A stretch of 64,000 nucleotides of DNA from Allium sativum (GCA_030737875.1 CM060923.1:494972453-495036452), one strand, 5' to 3'. Shown: positions 45,280 to 59,130, counted from the stretch's first letter. Notes: a model not told the origin generated them from the letters alone. Numbers and translations are program-made.

Positions 45280-48200
45280 TGAAACGACCTGAAATCCCCC
45301 TTATGGGAAATCACGGATTGAGTTGAGAACAAGCCGCATCGGAACACAAATAGAAGAACATTTCATTGTTTATTACAACAATTTCATCAGAATACAAGAA
45401 TATACAGAGTAGGAATCAATATTATACATTCAATAAATATCAGAGATTACTATACATTACAATGCAGCGGAAAATAATACAAAACACAACTGAAGGAGAT
45501 ATACGGATACAAAGCTTTCTGGATATCGTTCCAGCTATAGCAGGACCCTATGAATATAAATCTGCAAAACCAAAACTACTAGCTGCCCATGTCGAAAATA
45601 AGGGCACCCAGAGTTTAGGTTAAAACAATAAACTCCAGGTCAGTCATGTGACTGGTGTGAGAACTAAAATAGTTATTAATCTTTATTTTAAAGTTAGGTA
45701 AATCAAGGGACCACGCCGTATAACATGGAACGGGTTTCCTCCCAAGAACACCAGTGCATAAAACAACAGCGCAATGCTAAATAAAGAACAATGAAGCTAT
45801 TATAAGACCCAGGTCCCATCACACAATGCAACACAAGCCGGAGGATAGGGTTTTACCTTATAATAGCCAAAGAATGCTTGATACGCTAAATTTCGTCTTT
45901 TATTATTACTATAAGAGAAGAAATCAATTTCAATCATAAGTATCAATCATAGGCGGCATGAACGCCCCATACCACTATGTCGCCATATATAAGTGTACAA
46001 CTAAAATCGCAAAACTCATATTGGAATTTGGATTTCCATCTGTGAACCGAGGAAAGGGATCGTCCCCACCGCTTCAAGACAATCTAGCCCATGTCTCAGG
46101 ATCAGAGCTCGAGTGACCCTTGGATCGTCAGGGCCGGTCCACCGATGTGGATTAAAATGCCCGAACATTGCGTTTCCCCAACCTTTGGGGCGTAAATGAG
46201 CCAAATAACTCCATCGGCTCCACATAGTCACCGATATATCCGAGGCGCCTCGCAACAGCAACAACCACATAGGTGAAAATAATATAAATGTCAGGGCTAG
46301 TAGGTCACTGACACCACCCTAGCTAGAAGGAAATACATGTCCTCCCTGAAGTCCTCTTCCATTTCTGGTTCACAACCGGGTTGTGAGGCACGCGAATTAA
46401 TGCTACACAAAGCTACGCCACAAAGACCGTGCTTTGATCATCAACCACAAGACTCTGCTTTTCTACAGAAGCCTTGATCATTTACCACTTAGGCATGCCA
46501 CATAGGCAATTCGCACCATGCGACTGATGTCTATGGATATACAACCTCTGATCCCGTACGTCTCAGAGAAAGGTGAAGTAAGGGAATAAATTCCCCTTCA
46601 CCAGGCGGATGTATATTTAATAGAGGTCAATCAACACAGAGCAAAATCCAATGTCAGACACACAGTCCATACAAGTCTGTTCTGGGTCTGAACGAAATCG
46701 GAGGCACCATGTACCTCGCATATCCATCAATCTCCAAGTATGTCTGGACGATCACCAACTGATTCCCTCCTCTTGGGTGTAAAGCCCAATCAAGATCATT
46801 AGTAATTATGCAAACGATGTGAAGAATTCCGGTCTTCGACCACCATCTTCATCTTCGACACCACGTCGATTCAGTTATTCAGAATGGGATAAACCCGGTC
46901 TTTCTGAATAACTCGCATATATAATAAACAAGTGTTAAACAAACACAACATATGCCTCATTCCAATTCTGAATATTCTTTTATTCAAATATTCACATCTA
47001 TAGGGAAAGGTTCCCATTAATTTTATCAAAGATAAATTCTTTTAAATTTATTCTTTAATCTTCTTTTGGAATTTCAATTCAAACAAAATTATGGTTTATC
47101 CAAACTAGTCGGGATTAACGAACCTTACCGAAGTAATCATTTATTAAATTTCCCAATCCCAACCTATTCATCCCATGAAGCAAAACTAGTCATATTTCAT
47201 ATCTAACAACACGGTGTTATCGGTAAATTCAATTAACATTTCACGTTCAAATCTAATTTAAGATTTATCTATCGCCTGGAGCAAAACTGGTGATACTCCA
47301 TTCTCGATCATTTCAATCTAATTAAAGATTCATTAAAACTCCACTTGGTTTTAATCTTCTCAAAAATCAATATTAATGATTGTTTAACTTGGGAAATCAT
47401 ATCCTGTCATTAACTGGGTAAAAGAACCAATGTCATTTAAAACACGGTTCACGATAAACCCAAAATCACATTCCATTGGCAATGGAATTTTCATGGAAAA
47501 CATATCAATATATATAATCGATATAAACTTCCATATCTGACTAATAATATAAATGGATTAACGGCGAAGCCTTTTTAAATTCCAGATATATTAGTTGTCT
47601 TCCTCCACAGAAATTCAGTTCGATTATTACCAAATCGAATTCCATTCCATCCCAATTTATTTTATTAAATTGGAAAACTTTACTTTGGAAAATCTCCTTT
47701 AAATCTTAATAAAAGATTTATAAATTCCAAATCACATTTCACTGTAAATCGGGTTTAAGAACGAATGTCGTTAAAACAGAGTTCACGATAAACTCAATTC
47801 ACATTCCATTAATTATCGGGTTAAAGAGCAAGTGTTATTTAAAACACCGCTCATGATAAACCCAAAAATCAATTCAAATTCAAATTCCAATTAAATACCA
47901 TTTAATTGGTATACTTCATTAAATCTAACTAAAAAGATTTAATCTTTTCCTCAATTGGGTTTAAGAACAGTGTTAATGAAGACACCATTCACGACAAACC
48001 CAAATCTCATTTGATATTAAATACAAGGCTCTGAATAGAAAATATATCATCTTATCTTCAATATCAAATTCTACGACCAACAAATATCGTATATGAAATA
48101 ACGATATAAATATATCTTTCAAATTTCGATAACAATATCTCTATAATAACGAAATCCAACATCGAAATATTCCAAAGACAATTTCGATTCAAATCCATTC

Positions 48201-51200
48201 CAATTCCATTATTGGAAATTATGGTTACTTTTAAAACCATTTCAAATCCAATTTATTTATTTTTTTAAAAATAAATGGATTATAATTCTAGTTCAAAACT
48301 AATTCATTTCGATAAAAATCTATTTTTATCTTTTTAAATAGGGAGTTTTTCATCCTATATCTTTCCAAATTGTTCATTATGATTTTACACAAATTATTGA
48401 TATTTTTAATAATTTTATCAAGGCCCTTCCAGTCGATTTCCCCTTCCAGTTGATTTCCATCAACGGCCATCGAACTGCACTTACAACGACCTTTTCCAAA
48501 TTTGATTTGGACATAATTCCAAATCCAACCGTTAGATTTCTAATTTCTTGCGTTTGTTAGAAAGCTCTTTTCGATACGAACCCAACGGTTCTAGTTTTAG
48601 GAGAATCCGATGGTCGGATCTCCCGTATTGTCCATTTGAAGTCAATGGTCGAAATTCGCGAACTGCCGCAGCGCGACGCTTTCTACTCAGGCCATTATTT
48701 TATGAATATAATATATATTTCATGGATTTCCTTTTAAAACGTATTTTATAAATCGTTTTAAATTCGTTTTCAAAATGATTTCAACTTCCATCTCAAATTC
48801 AAATCAAAATTGAATTTTTCCAATATAAATTCGTTATAAATTCATTTCAAATCGATTTCAATTTAAATCGATTTCAATTCAATTTCAATTCGTTTTAAAT
48901 TCAATTCAAAATGATTTCTATCCTATTTCAGTTTAATTCGAATTTCAATTCTTTTCCATTTAATTCGAATTTCAAATCATTTCAATTTAATTCGAATTTC
49001 AATTCTATTCAGCTTAATTCGAATTTCAATTCTATTCAAAATATCAGATTTTGAAATCACTTTCAATATTCATTGTAAAATGAATAAAATCGACAAAATT
49101 CTCATTCGTGTTAAAATGGCGTTTAACTACTTAATACGGCTTCACGTTTCAATATTCACTGAATATTATTTTAAAATATTCGATAATTCTGAACTAGAAT
49201 CAGACACAGTCAATTACCATATAATGTGATTATATGGATTTCACACAACAAATGTGTATAACAATAATGAAAACAGCAATCCATCATCCAGAGTGCATTC
49301 TACACTGTATAAGCATTGAATATAAATATTCAACGCTTACACAGCCTGTCAATCAATTGATCGACATACAACTAATTATTGGGATTAGTGTATGTCATGT
49401 TTCATCCCAATACCCGTGTGGGGTTTTCAAACAAGAAACATAGGTTCTATTCGTGCAGTTGGGCGATGTGTAAAATTTACCATCCCAATCAATATCAGTC
49501 AAATGTGTGTATATAAACAAATCGTCCGATTTGTTTATAAATATTTTATTTTATATACACGTTAAAATTTTATATTTTTAACTATAAAATATGTATTCAA
49601 TCCACATCACACAATCAATTTTCAAAACACATCAATCAAACAAGTCATCCATGGTCTGTGGACGACGGGTGTCGGGTGCTACTAAGCACCGTCTGCATCC
49701 TAGTATATATTTCAACTAGAAATTAAAATAAAAGTGAGGAGTTCTCACCGAGGGTTCCACTCCGCCATTCTTTCTTTCTGAATGGTTTAGATTTGCTCAA
49801 AATTCCAACACATCAATTTCACGCTGTTCAGAATAAAAATCACATTTTTATCTCACTATATATAATAAAAATCAGATTTTTATTCCCTACATATATAAAA
49901 ATCGCATTTTTATATTGTTGTCATGTATATAAAATCACATTTTTATTCTTCTCACTATATAAAAATTATATTTTTGATTCACTTCTTATATAAAAATTAT
50001 ATTTTTATTCTTTCTATAATATAAAAATTATATTTTTATTCTTTCTATAAATAGATAAATTATATTTTTATATCGCTATATATATATTTATTAAAAATCA
50101 AAATTTTGTTTATTAAAAAAATTTGTCTTTCTAACTATAAAAAAAAAAATCAAATCTTTGTTCTTTGACTTTCCTATAAAAATTATATTTTTATCTAACT
50201 TTCAAATATATATATAAATCGTATTTTTCTACCACTAAAACTTATATAAAAACGTAGTTTTATATAATTAAAAATCATTTCTTTTTCATGTTAAAAATCT
50301 AAACTTCACTTATAAAAATTATATCTTGATATTTTATAAAAATCATTCCTTTATTTGTGATAAATATCTAACCTTTATCATATTAAAGATTATCACTTTA
50401 CTAGCTTAACATCACTTGATTTTATAAGCTAAAATTCAATATCAAAAGGGGAAAAACTCACATTATTTTTTTTGATCGAAGGAGGGTGGTGCTCTCTGAC
50501 CGGTGGTGGCTTCCTTGGCTGGCGGCGCTGGAGATGGAGGGGAGGCGGTGATCGGATTATGGCCGGATGTGGTGGTGGTCTGTTTATTTGGGGGATTCGA
50601 TGGTTTTAGGGTTTACAGTGGAGAGGGAAGGGGTTTCACCATTGGTGGCGGCTAGGGGAGGAGGGCGCGGAGGTGGCGACGGCAGGGAGAAGCGGCGCGA
50701 GGGCAGCGATGGTGGCAGGAGGCTGGGCGGCGTGGAGATCGAGGGTGCGATTTGGAGATAAAGGGATGATGGGTTTTTCTGAAATGTTGACTTTTTACTC
50801 CACCTCCAAACGAGACCCAACGACTGTCGCTCCTAGCACATTAACCCCGTCTTGAATGCAATGGGATATGTTTCGTAACCCAACTCGGCTGTTACGATCA
50901 GTTTTCATTTAAATTTAAAATATAATTCAGTATATATTAAATTTGAATGCACATTTCAATTTACCGGGGCCTCATACGGACTCTAAAAATTCCAGAAAAA
51001 TTATTCCTAGCTTCGTGTTGATGATACGGTCCTAACAAAACTAATTTCGTCGAATTCTGAGACCGTTTGAAAAATGGCTATTTTCCAATCGATTAAAATC
51101 AACTAAAACTGGTCAAACGCGTTTTCCTTTGCCACGCTCACATATTGAATCATAAAATTACGAATTTTGAAACCTAGCAATAACTTGACATCACGGATCC

Positions 51201-51651
51201 AACAAAAGTGGTTTCATCGAAAACCGAGGTCGTTTGCAAAATTTCCATTTTTAAGGGCCAGAATTCCATAGCGACTATTCTGAATTTTCTACTGGACGTA
51301 ACTTTTGATTCCCGCTATGAAATTCCAATTTTTTGGATTCGTTGGAAAGATATTCTCCATTAGATTCTAATATTTTTGGCTTTGCTAAAATATAGTTTAT
51401 TTTGAATCCTGTACATTCACTTGAACTTTGAAATCGAATTTTCGAACTACCGCACCATTTTCAATTCCTTTTATAATTATAAATAATTATTTATATTCTA
51501 GCGACGATCTATATAAATATATACGTTCTAATTCTATTCATTATAAATTTCTCGATCATATTATCTAAAATAATTCATTTTAAATATTCAAAATTCATCA
51601 AAATTGCCAAAATAAAAATTTTAAATTGGCTCAGATTTCCGGGTTGTCACA
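45280..51651 (-). repeat. LTR E2 (5' LTR of E), uninterrupted
   Basis: 6372 bp. CAGCGGAA 45465, hairpin 45641-45654, F's empty site 45992-45996, GGGTT...AACCC hairpins 47416-48001, GCGCGACGC block 48420-48690, AATTCGAATTT repeats 48840-49045, hairpin 49675-49690, AAAAAT array 49830-50345, leader 50480-50760, terminal block to 51651. It is non-coding. Compared with E1 it lacks about 50 bp of the A+T-rich segment upstream of the leader (near 50775), including E1's TATA-like stretch. Confidence 0.93.
47416..48001 (-). other. Four GGGTT...AACCC hairpins (E2)
   Basis: The copies correspond one to one with E1. In the third the inner arms are GAGC and GCTC, whereas the first has GAACC and GGTTC, so both arms changed together. 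Confidence 0.7.
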
Positions 51652-51656
51652 AATTA

Positions 51657-53375
51657 GGATGAAAAATTCCATATTTGAAAAGATAAAAATATATTTTTAT
51701 CGAAATGAACTAGGATTATAATCCAATATTTTTAAATAAATGAATTGGATTTGAAATGGTTTTAAAAATAACCAGAATTTCCAACATATGAATTAGAATG
51801 GATTTAAATCGAAATTATCTTCGGAATATTTCGATATTGGATTCAGTGATTATACGGACATTGTGGAGGAATTTGGAAGATATATATATATCGTTATTCC
51901 AGTATGATATTTGTTGATTTCAGAATTTGATATTGAACATAAGCCGATATATTTTCTATTCAGAGCCTTGTATTTAATATCAAATGGGATTTGGGTTTGT
52001 CGTGAATGATGTCTTCATTAACACTGTTCTTAAACCCAGTTGAGAAAAGATTAAATCTTTTTTATTTAGATTTAATGAAGTATACCAATTAATTAATATT
52101 TAATTGGAATTGAATTGGAATTGATTTTTGGGTTTATCGTGAACAGTATTTTAAATAACACTTGTTCTTTAACCCGATTAACGATGGAATGTGATTTTAG
52201 GTTTGTCGTGAATGGTATCTTAAATAACACTGTTCTTGAACCCCATTTGAATAGAATAAATCTTTCTATTAAGATTTGAAGAAGAATTTCCAATTAATTA
52301 ACATTTAATTGGAATTGAAAATGGAATGTGAATTGGGTTTGTTGTGAACTGTGTTTTTAGCGACATTCGTTCTTTAACCCAATTTACAGTGAAATGGGAT
52401 TTGGAATTTATAATTTTTTTTATTAATATTTAACTGGAATTTTCCAAAGTAAAGTTTTTCAATTTAATATATTAAATTGGAATTGAATGGAATTCGACTG
52501 AATAATCGAAGTGAACTTCTGTGGAGGAAGACTGTTAATACATATGGAATTTAAAAGGCTTTGCCGTTATTCCATTTATATTATTAGTCAGATAAGAAAA
52601 TTTATATCGATTATATATTTTTTTTTTCCGTGAAGATTCCATAATTAATGGAATATGATTTGGGTTTATTGTGAACCGTGTTTTAAATGACATTAGTTCT
52701 TTAACCCAGTTAAAGGCAGGATTACATGTCTGTCATTGTATTTCGAACTGTATGGTTGATCTCTGCTAAATATATATCTGTTTGGTGGCGGAGAATTTAT
52801 TCTCTTGCTTAACAACCTTCTCTGAGACGTACGAGCTCAGAGGTCATATATCGGCAGAAATCAATAGTACGGTGCAGATTGTTGATGCGGCATGTTTGTG
52901 TTTCCAAAGTTAAATAATGGAAGATTAAAACTAAGTGGAGTTTTAATGAATCTTTAATTAGATTGAAATCTGAATTGATAATTTAAAATTATCAAATTTG
53001 GGAAATGAACGAGAATGGAGTATCGCCAGTTTTGCTCCTAGCTATAGTTAAATCTTTAAATAGATTTGAACGGGAAATGGTAATTAAATTTACAGATAAC
53101 ACCGTGGTGTTAGTTATGGGGTAATACCAGTTTTGCTCCATGGGATGAATAGGTTGGGATTGGGAAATCAAATACATGATTACTTCGGTGTGGTTCGCTA
53201 ATCCCAGCTAATTTGGAAAACCTTAGTATGGTTTGAAATGATATCCAAAGGAAGATTAAAGAATAAATTTAAAAGAATTTAACTTTGATAAAATTAATGG
53301 GAACAAATCCCTAAAGATGTGAATATTTGAATAAAAGAATATTTAGAATTGGAATGAGGCATATGTGTTGTATAT
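51657..53375 (+). mobile_element. Right half of E-type LTR (element D)
   Basis: It continues D after E's right TSD (51652-51656). It is the reverse complement of E 48360-46930, including CAGAGCCTTGTATTTAATATC (about 51960) and five hairpin copies (51993-52037, 52130-52175, 52200-52243, 52335-52380, 52662-52707). A block at 52720-52915 matches E 46500-46640 in an altered order. It breaks off near GAGGCATATGTGTTG (about 53375), where different sequence begins. Confidence 0.8.
51993..52707 (+). other. Five GGGTT...AACCC hairpins (D)
   Basis: Each unit is TGGGTTT-n3-GTGAA ... TTC-n3-AACCC. Inner arms vary in concert, for example GAACA with TGTTC in the second copy and GAACC in the fifth. There is one copy more than in E. 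Confidence 0.7.
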
Positions 53376-56084
53376 GACGTAGTTGTATACACAATTATAT
53401 GATTTTTGTTTGATGATAACAAACAAATAAATATTATTTTAAATGTGATTGCTACTTTACTGTCCTATATATACATCACAGACAAGAATATAATATTTAT
53501 ATTTAAATAAAATACGACTATACAGACATTCATATATTCATATAGTATTTTATTTAAATTGAATATTACATTTCAAACATTCAAATAGTACAACTATTTA
53601 TAACTCCACTATTTATTCAATTCACATGAGATTGTACTTGTAAATAAACTAAATACGATAGACAAATTTGTCTGAACACAATAAAATAATATTTTATTTC
53701 AATCAAATTTGTTTATTAAAAATATTTGTACAATTTCTCTCATTTTGTACATTTGTTCCTCACTACAACGCTCATCACTCTAGTATACAATCATTGCCTC
53801 ACAACAACATTTCACTCATTCACATTGTAATAATAGCACAAAAAAAGGAACAACAAGTTTAGCAACAGATTTTTCTTTGGAAAACATTTTTTTTCTTGTC
53901 AATCATGCAAGATCACAGCAGTGCATTCATATTAATTGCAAGAAAGCATTATTCGGATATGTTGAACAAATGTTTATGGAAAGGGACAAAATAGAAGCAT
54001 GAACGTTCATAAAAAAATTCAAATGCATGTAATAGCAATTGGGTACAACTATATACACGACATGTATATACAAAGGAGGAAATTGCCAATATACAAATGA
54101 GTCATGCAGGCACACAAATGCACAGTGGCACATACTTGTTTGAGAACAATATTGTTATTTGGCAAGAAATTTTTTGTCTTTGTTTCCAAATAAATTGTGC
54201 ACTGATATATAGCAAGAAATCACAATTGGTTCCTGTATTCAGTCACCATATTAAAAGGCAAGCATTCATTTGTGATGAAATCAAAAAAGGGGCAACTTCA
54301 TATATATGATTTTTGGCAAGAAATCTCGTATATTTTTGGACAAAACCAACGTCAATTGTTTTCTAGGAATGCAAGAAAAATAAAAGGGACATGCATATTT
54401 CTGGAAATTTTTAACCTCATAAAACAATGGTGTTTGAGTTTTTATATGTGGTAGGAAACATTTTGAATTCATTTGAAAAATGGAAAATTGTATCAACATT
54501 CCAGAAATCAAGGATACATGGCAATAAATCAAGAATTTTTAATGCAGCGGGAAATCAATGTTCATAGCAAAAAGGGCAAGTAGCAACTAGCATGCAAGAA
54601 ATTACATTTTCAGAAATTACTCAACCATTTGTGGTAATAGTTAATTTTTTTTGGAAAGATTGGACTGACATGTTTTCAATTCATAAATTCGCAGCATTCA
54701 AGGAGGCCACAAATCATATATTGATATCTCCAGAAAATATTTTTTTTATTTCCTTCTGAAATCAACATGAATGCCAAATGAAGAAATTCCAAAAATGGAA
54801 AGAAAACAATTTGTTTTTATTTCCAGATTGTATCAACATTATTTGGACAGAAAATATTTCCAGATTTCAAAACAAGCAATATTGGAAATGAATCATGCAA
54901 TCAGAAATACATAGTATTTGGTGACATATCAATATGCAGATTCGTGGAAAAGAATTAATGAGCATTTTTTCACGCAGTTTCAAATTCTTTTCTTTCCAAA
55001 AATGCACAGACATTCATGGCATGCACAATATTTATGGCAAGTATTATTGGCAAAAATAGTCATTCTACAAAATAGAGTAACAAATCAATTCAAATTGCCA
55101 TACTATTTGCCAAGAAATAACAGTAACATGTTTGGACAAGATTTCAACAGTTGTAGAAAATGAATGCAGAGAATATTTTTTCCTAATATTCAGTGATCAA
55201 TTTTTGGCATGAAAATTATTTCAGCATCTCATATTTTGGCAAGAAATATTTTTAGTGATTCCAGACAATAGCAAGAGAAGCATGCAACCGTAGTAATCAA
55301 GACAAATCATTTTTTCAACATGCAAATTTCTGGAAAGTCTCTCCTGAAAACAATCAATTGATTCTTGGCATCAATTTTGGGAAAGTACAAATTGCAATCC
55401 AAGTCTTTTTGTCAATATATGTTCAAATGTTGATAAACATGGCAACAATCACGCAGAGTTTTTTTGGGAAGAAATTATTCTTGGAATCAAGTTTTTCGAA
55501 CTTGGCAATTTACAAATCAACAAAAGGGGACAATTTCAAGCATGATCAAGATCAACCATTAATGTGAAATCAGAGTAATTTTAGGATTTCATAATCCTAT
55601 AACTACACACGATTCCTCACAGGTAAATTCATCCAACTCACGAAAAAAAATCAATCAATTTCTCAAGTAAATGAAAAGTCTTATAGAGTTGGAGCAAGGA
55701 AGATCAATCTTCGAATTCAAGCATGAAGCCAATATCGAACAACTAAATAAGCGACAGATGTCTTGAACCAATCTTAAACCCAATTCAAAGCAGAAGAAAA
55801 ATCCTAGGGAGCCGCCATTGAAGAACAAAGTTTAGATCAATATTGTTTTAAAGAAGCACAAAGGGGTCGGCCATGTTTTTGAGTCAAAGCTAAAAGGGGT
55901 TTTTCTAATTTGGTTTTTATTTTGTTGTATTTCACTTGTAACCGGCCATTGGTTTTCTAGTTTCGTCTGTAAAACTAGACAGTTTCTAGAGTTTGTAAAA
56001 TCTAGGGGTTTTCCTGGTTTTGTCTGTAAAACTAGGCAGTTTACTAGGGTCTGTAAAACTAGGGAAAATATGGCCTAGGGGATA
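53376..56084 (+). mobile_element. Probable Copia (SIRE/Maximus-like) LTR fragment
   Basis: A 2.7-kb non-coding segment unlike its neighbours. Near the left end is TTTGATGATAACAAACAAAT (about 53409), a motif common near the start of SIRE-type plant LTRs. Near the right end GTCTGTAAAACTAG is repeated (about 55966, 56021, 56050) after a GGCCATGTTTTTGAG leader-like part. The middle has GGCAAGAAAT scattered at 54161, 54211, 54315, 54593, 55110 and 55238. Short ORFs have no domains. The family call rests on remembered resemblance. The right end is set by J. Confidence 0.45.
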
Positions 56085-56960
56085 TGTAACAACCCGAAAA
56101 TCTGGTCCAGTTTAAAAATTTTATTTTGGCAATTTTAATGAATTTTGAATATTTAAAATGAATTCTTTTAAATAATATCGATGAATTTTTTTTATTGAAT
56201 TCGAATGTATATATTTATATAGATCGTCGTTAGAATATAAATAATTATTTTAAATTAAAAAAGGAATTGAAAATGGCGGGGTAGTTCGATAATTCGATTT
56301 CAAACTTCAAACGAATGTACAAGATTCAAAATAAACCGGATTTTAGCGAAACCAAAAATAATAGAATCTATTTGAGAATATCTTTCCAACGAATCCGAAA
56401 AATCAAAATTTCATAGCGGGAATCAAAAGATATGCCCAAATGAATTTTCAGAATAGTCGCTATGGAATTCTGGCCCTTAAAAATGGAAATTTTGCAAACG
56501 ACCTCGGATTTCGACGAAACCACTTTTTTTAGATCCGGGATGTCTAGTAATTGCTAGATTCCAATTTTCGTAATTTTTCGAATCAGTATGTAAGCGTGGC
56601 GAAGCTAAACGTGTTTTGACAGTTTTAGTTGATTTTGGTCGACCAGAAAATGACCATTTTCCAAACGGTCTCAGAATTTGACGAAACTAGTTTTGTTAGG
56701 ATCGTATCATCAATAAGAAGTTAGAAAATATTTTTCTGGAATTTTTAGAGTTCGTATGTGACCCCACTAAATTGAAATGCGCGTTCAAATTCAATATATA
56801 GAGTTATATGTTGATTTTGACGAAAACTGATCGAAATGATCGAATCAGCCTACGATACATATCCCATTGTGTTCGGAATGGGGGTAATTAGCTAGGGGCG
56901 ACAGTCGTTGGGTCTTGTTTCGAGATCGAATTAAAAAAGTCAACTTTTTTTGAATTTGAA

Positions 56961-56964
<4 letters not shown>

Positions 56965-57007
<43 letters not shown>
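56965..57007. repeat. (TA)n run at the TATA position of J
   Basis: About 43 bp of AT units, immediately upstream (on the + strand) of the G+C-rich leader, where a TATA box is expected. Confidence 0.85.
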
Positions 57008-57013
<6 letters not shown>

Positions 57014-57479
57014 AAACCTTTTACATTAAAACCCCTCCCCCCAAATCAGTTTTTCCCGATACCCTCACTTTCTCCTTCACGATCGGAAATGGCGACCGCC
57101 GCCTTGGCCCTCCCCCCCCCCCCCCCCCCACCAGCGGCTGATGGCGCCACCATGCTTCCTCCTCTTCTCTCCTCCATCTTCAATTCCCCGATCTGCACGC
57201 TCGAGCTCGAACCCGGCCCCACTACGCCGCGCCTTCCCCCTGTCCCATCCTGACGATGACCACCACCTCCGTCGATGGTCAGAGGCGCTGCGACCTCGCC
57301 CCCTCCTCCTCTATCCTTTCTACGATCCTCCTCAAACCCCGCAGCCTCCCTTTAAACCCCGAAACACCCCCCTCTTCCGACTGACGCGCACCAGACGGCC
57401 ACCACCGCTCCGATCCGTGAGCTACCGCTCACCCTCTCCCTTTTGCAAACTGTAAGTTTTTATTTTTCTTGGTTTTTAT

Positions 57480-58210
57480 TTTAATTTTTAATTTGAAAAT
57501 CAGTTTTTATATGAAGTGATAAAAATGAAATTTTTTAAATAAGAAAAAGGAGATTTTAGGAGTGATAAAAATGAAATTTTTATTATGTAGGAGCAACAAA
57601 AATATAATTTTTATTATGTAAGAAGCTTTAAAAAGATTCGAATTTTATATATGTGAATGAAGAACAAAAAGATCGAATTTTTCTTTTATGTGAATGAAGT
57701 AGGAAGATTAGATCTTTTATATTATAAAGATACAATTTCTATTTATGAAAAGATAAGATTTTTAAATCGAAAAAGAAGTAATTTTTATATGTTAAAAGGT
57801 TTGAATTTTTAGAACAAGCGAGTTTGAATTTTTAATTATATAAAAATATGATTTTTATATAGTAGGAATTATAAAAATATAATTGTTATAAAGTAGAGAC
57901 AATAAAAATATGATTTTTATATAGTAGGGATTATAAAAATATAATTTTTATATATGTAGTGAATCAAATATATGATTTTTATAATATATAAGTAATAAAA
58001 ATATGATTTTTATATAGTAGCGATTATAAAAATACGATTTTTATATGGTTAGCGAAATAAAAATTCGATCTTTATATATGAAACAGAAATATAAAAATAT
58101 AATTTTTATATACAAAGAACCATGGTAAAAATATATGAAATAAAAATATGATTTTTATTTATTGAATGAAGCAGTTAAAATAATAAAAATATAATTTTTA
58201 TTATGAACAG
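57480..58210. repeat. AAAAATATGATTTTTAT near-palindrome array (J)
   Basis: The longest array of this kind here, about 20 units over 730 bp, many of them self-complementary. Confidence 0.85.
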
Positions 58211-58886
58211 CGTGAAAAGGACTGAATTGGAATTTCAACCGATCCAGACGGTTCAGCAGTTCAAAAGCAAAGCACGGCGGAGTGGAACCCTCTGTGAGAA
58301 CTTCTCACCTTTTATTTTAATTTCCTAGTTAGAAATATATACTAGGATGTAGACGGTGTTTAGTTGCACCCGACACCCGTCGTCCACAGACCATGGACGG
58401 CTTGTTTGTTTGTTTGATTTTGATGTGTAGTTGATTGTGGGATGTGAAATGAAATAAAATATTTACATAGTTAAAAATGGAATTTTTAACGTGTATTTAA
58501 AATGAAATAAATAGTTATAAACAAATCAGATGATTTTTTTATATACACATATTTGACTGATATTGATTGGGATGATAAATTTTACACATCGCCCAACTGC
58601 ACAAATAAAATCTGTGTTTGTTGATTTGAAACCCCACACGGGTATTGGGATGATATTCAACATACACTAATCCCGATTATTTAATTGTATGTCGATCGAT
58701 TGGTCGACAGACTGTGTAAGCGTTGAATATTCATATTTGATGCTTATGCAGTTTTGTGGTGCACTTTGGATGATGACTGATTATTTAGCGTTGCTATTAT
58801 ATACATGTGTTGTATGGAATCCATATAATTAACATTATATGGTAATTGATTGGGCCTCATTCCAGTTGAGAAAATAAAGAATATTA

Positions 58887-59130
58887 TAAAATAAGATTCA
58901 TGTGTTGACAGCACTCATGTGTTGAGATTAGTCATGTATTGAAAAAAAGTATATAGATTCATGTGTTGAACGAAATATTTTAACAATAAAAATTAACTTC
59001 TTTATCAAAATTTTATAAAATATATTACATAACAAAAATAGTCACGTGTTGAAAGTACTCATTTGTTGAGATTAGTCAAGTGTTGAAAGAAATATAGATT
59101 CATGTGTTGAATAGAATAAATATTCATTTG
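58887..59130. repeat. ATTCATGTGTTGA repeats (J)
   Basis: Seven or more variants of TCATGTGTTGA spaced 15-40 bp. It is the reverse complement of the H repeat at 1976-2055. Confidence 0.8.

Larger units (their letters stand above)
31373..51651 (-). mobile_element. LTR retrotransposon E, LARD-like, non-autonomous
   Basis: Complete minus-strand element. LTRs are 31373-44244 (interrupted by F) and 45280-51651. Both start TGAAAYGACCYGAAATCCCC and end TTCCGGGTTGTYACA. PPT 44245-44257, PBS-like site 45265-45276, TSD AATTA at 31368-31372 and 51652-51656. Without F it is about 13.9 kb, of which only 1035 bp is interior. No gag or pol is readable. The LTRs differ by about four positions in the first ~63 bp, more than B's. 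It inserted into the E-type LTR D in the opposite orientation. Confidence 0.92.

Noticed and set aside
53376..56084. Segment considered as interior of an element formed by D and J as its two LTRs
   Set aside because: There is no PPT before J at 56085 and no PBS after a D LTR end. D breaks off without a proper terminus, so D and J are better read as separate insertions.
57141..57455. Proline/serine-rich 104-codon ORF in J
   Set aside because: Low-complexity translation of a C-rich leader next to a poly-C run. No homologous frame in E.
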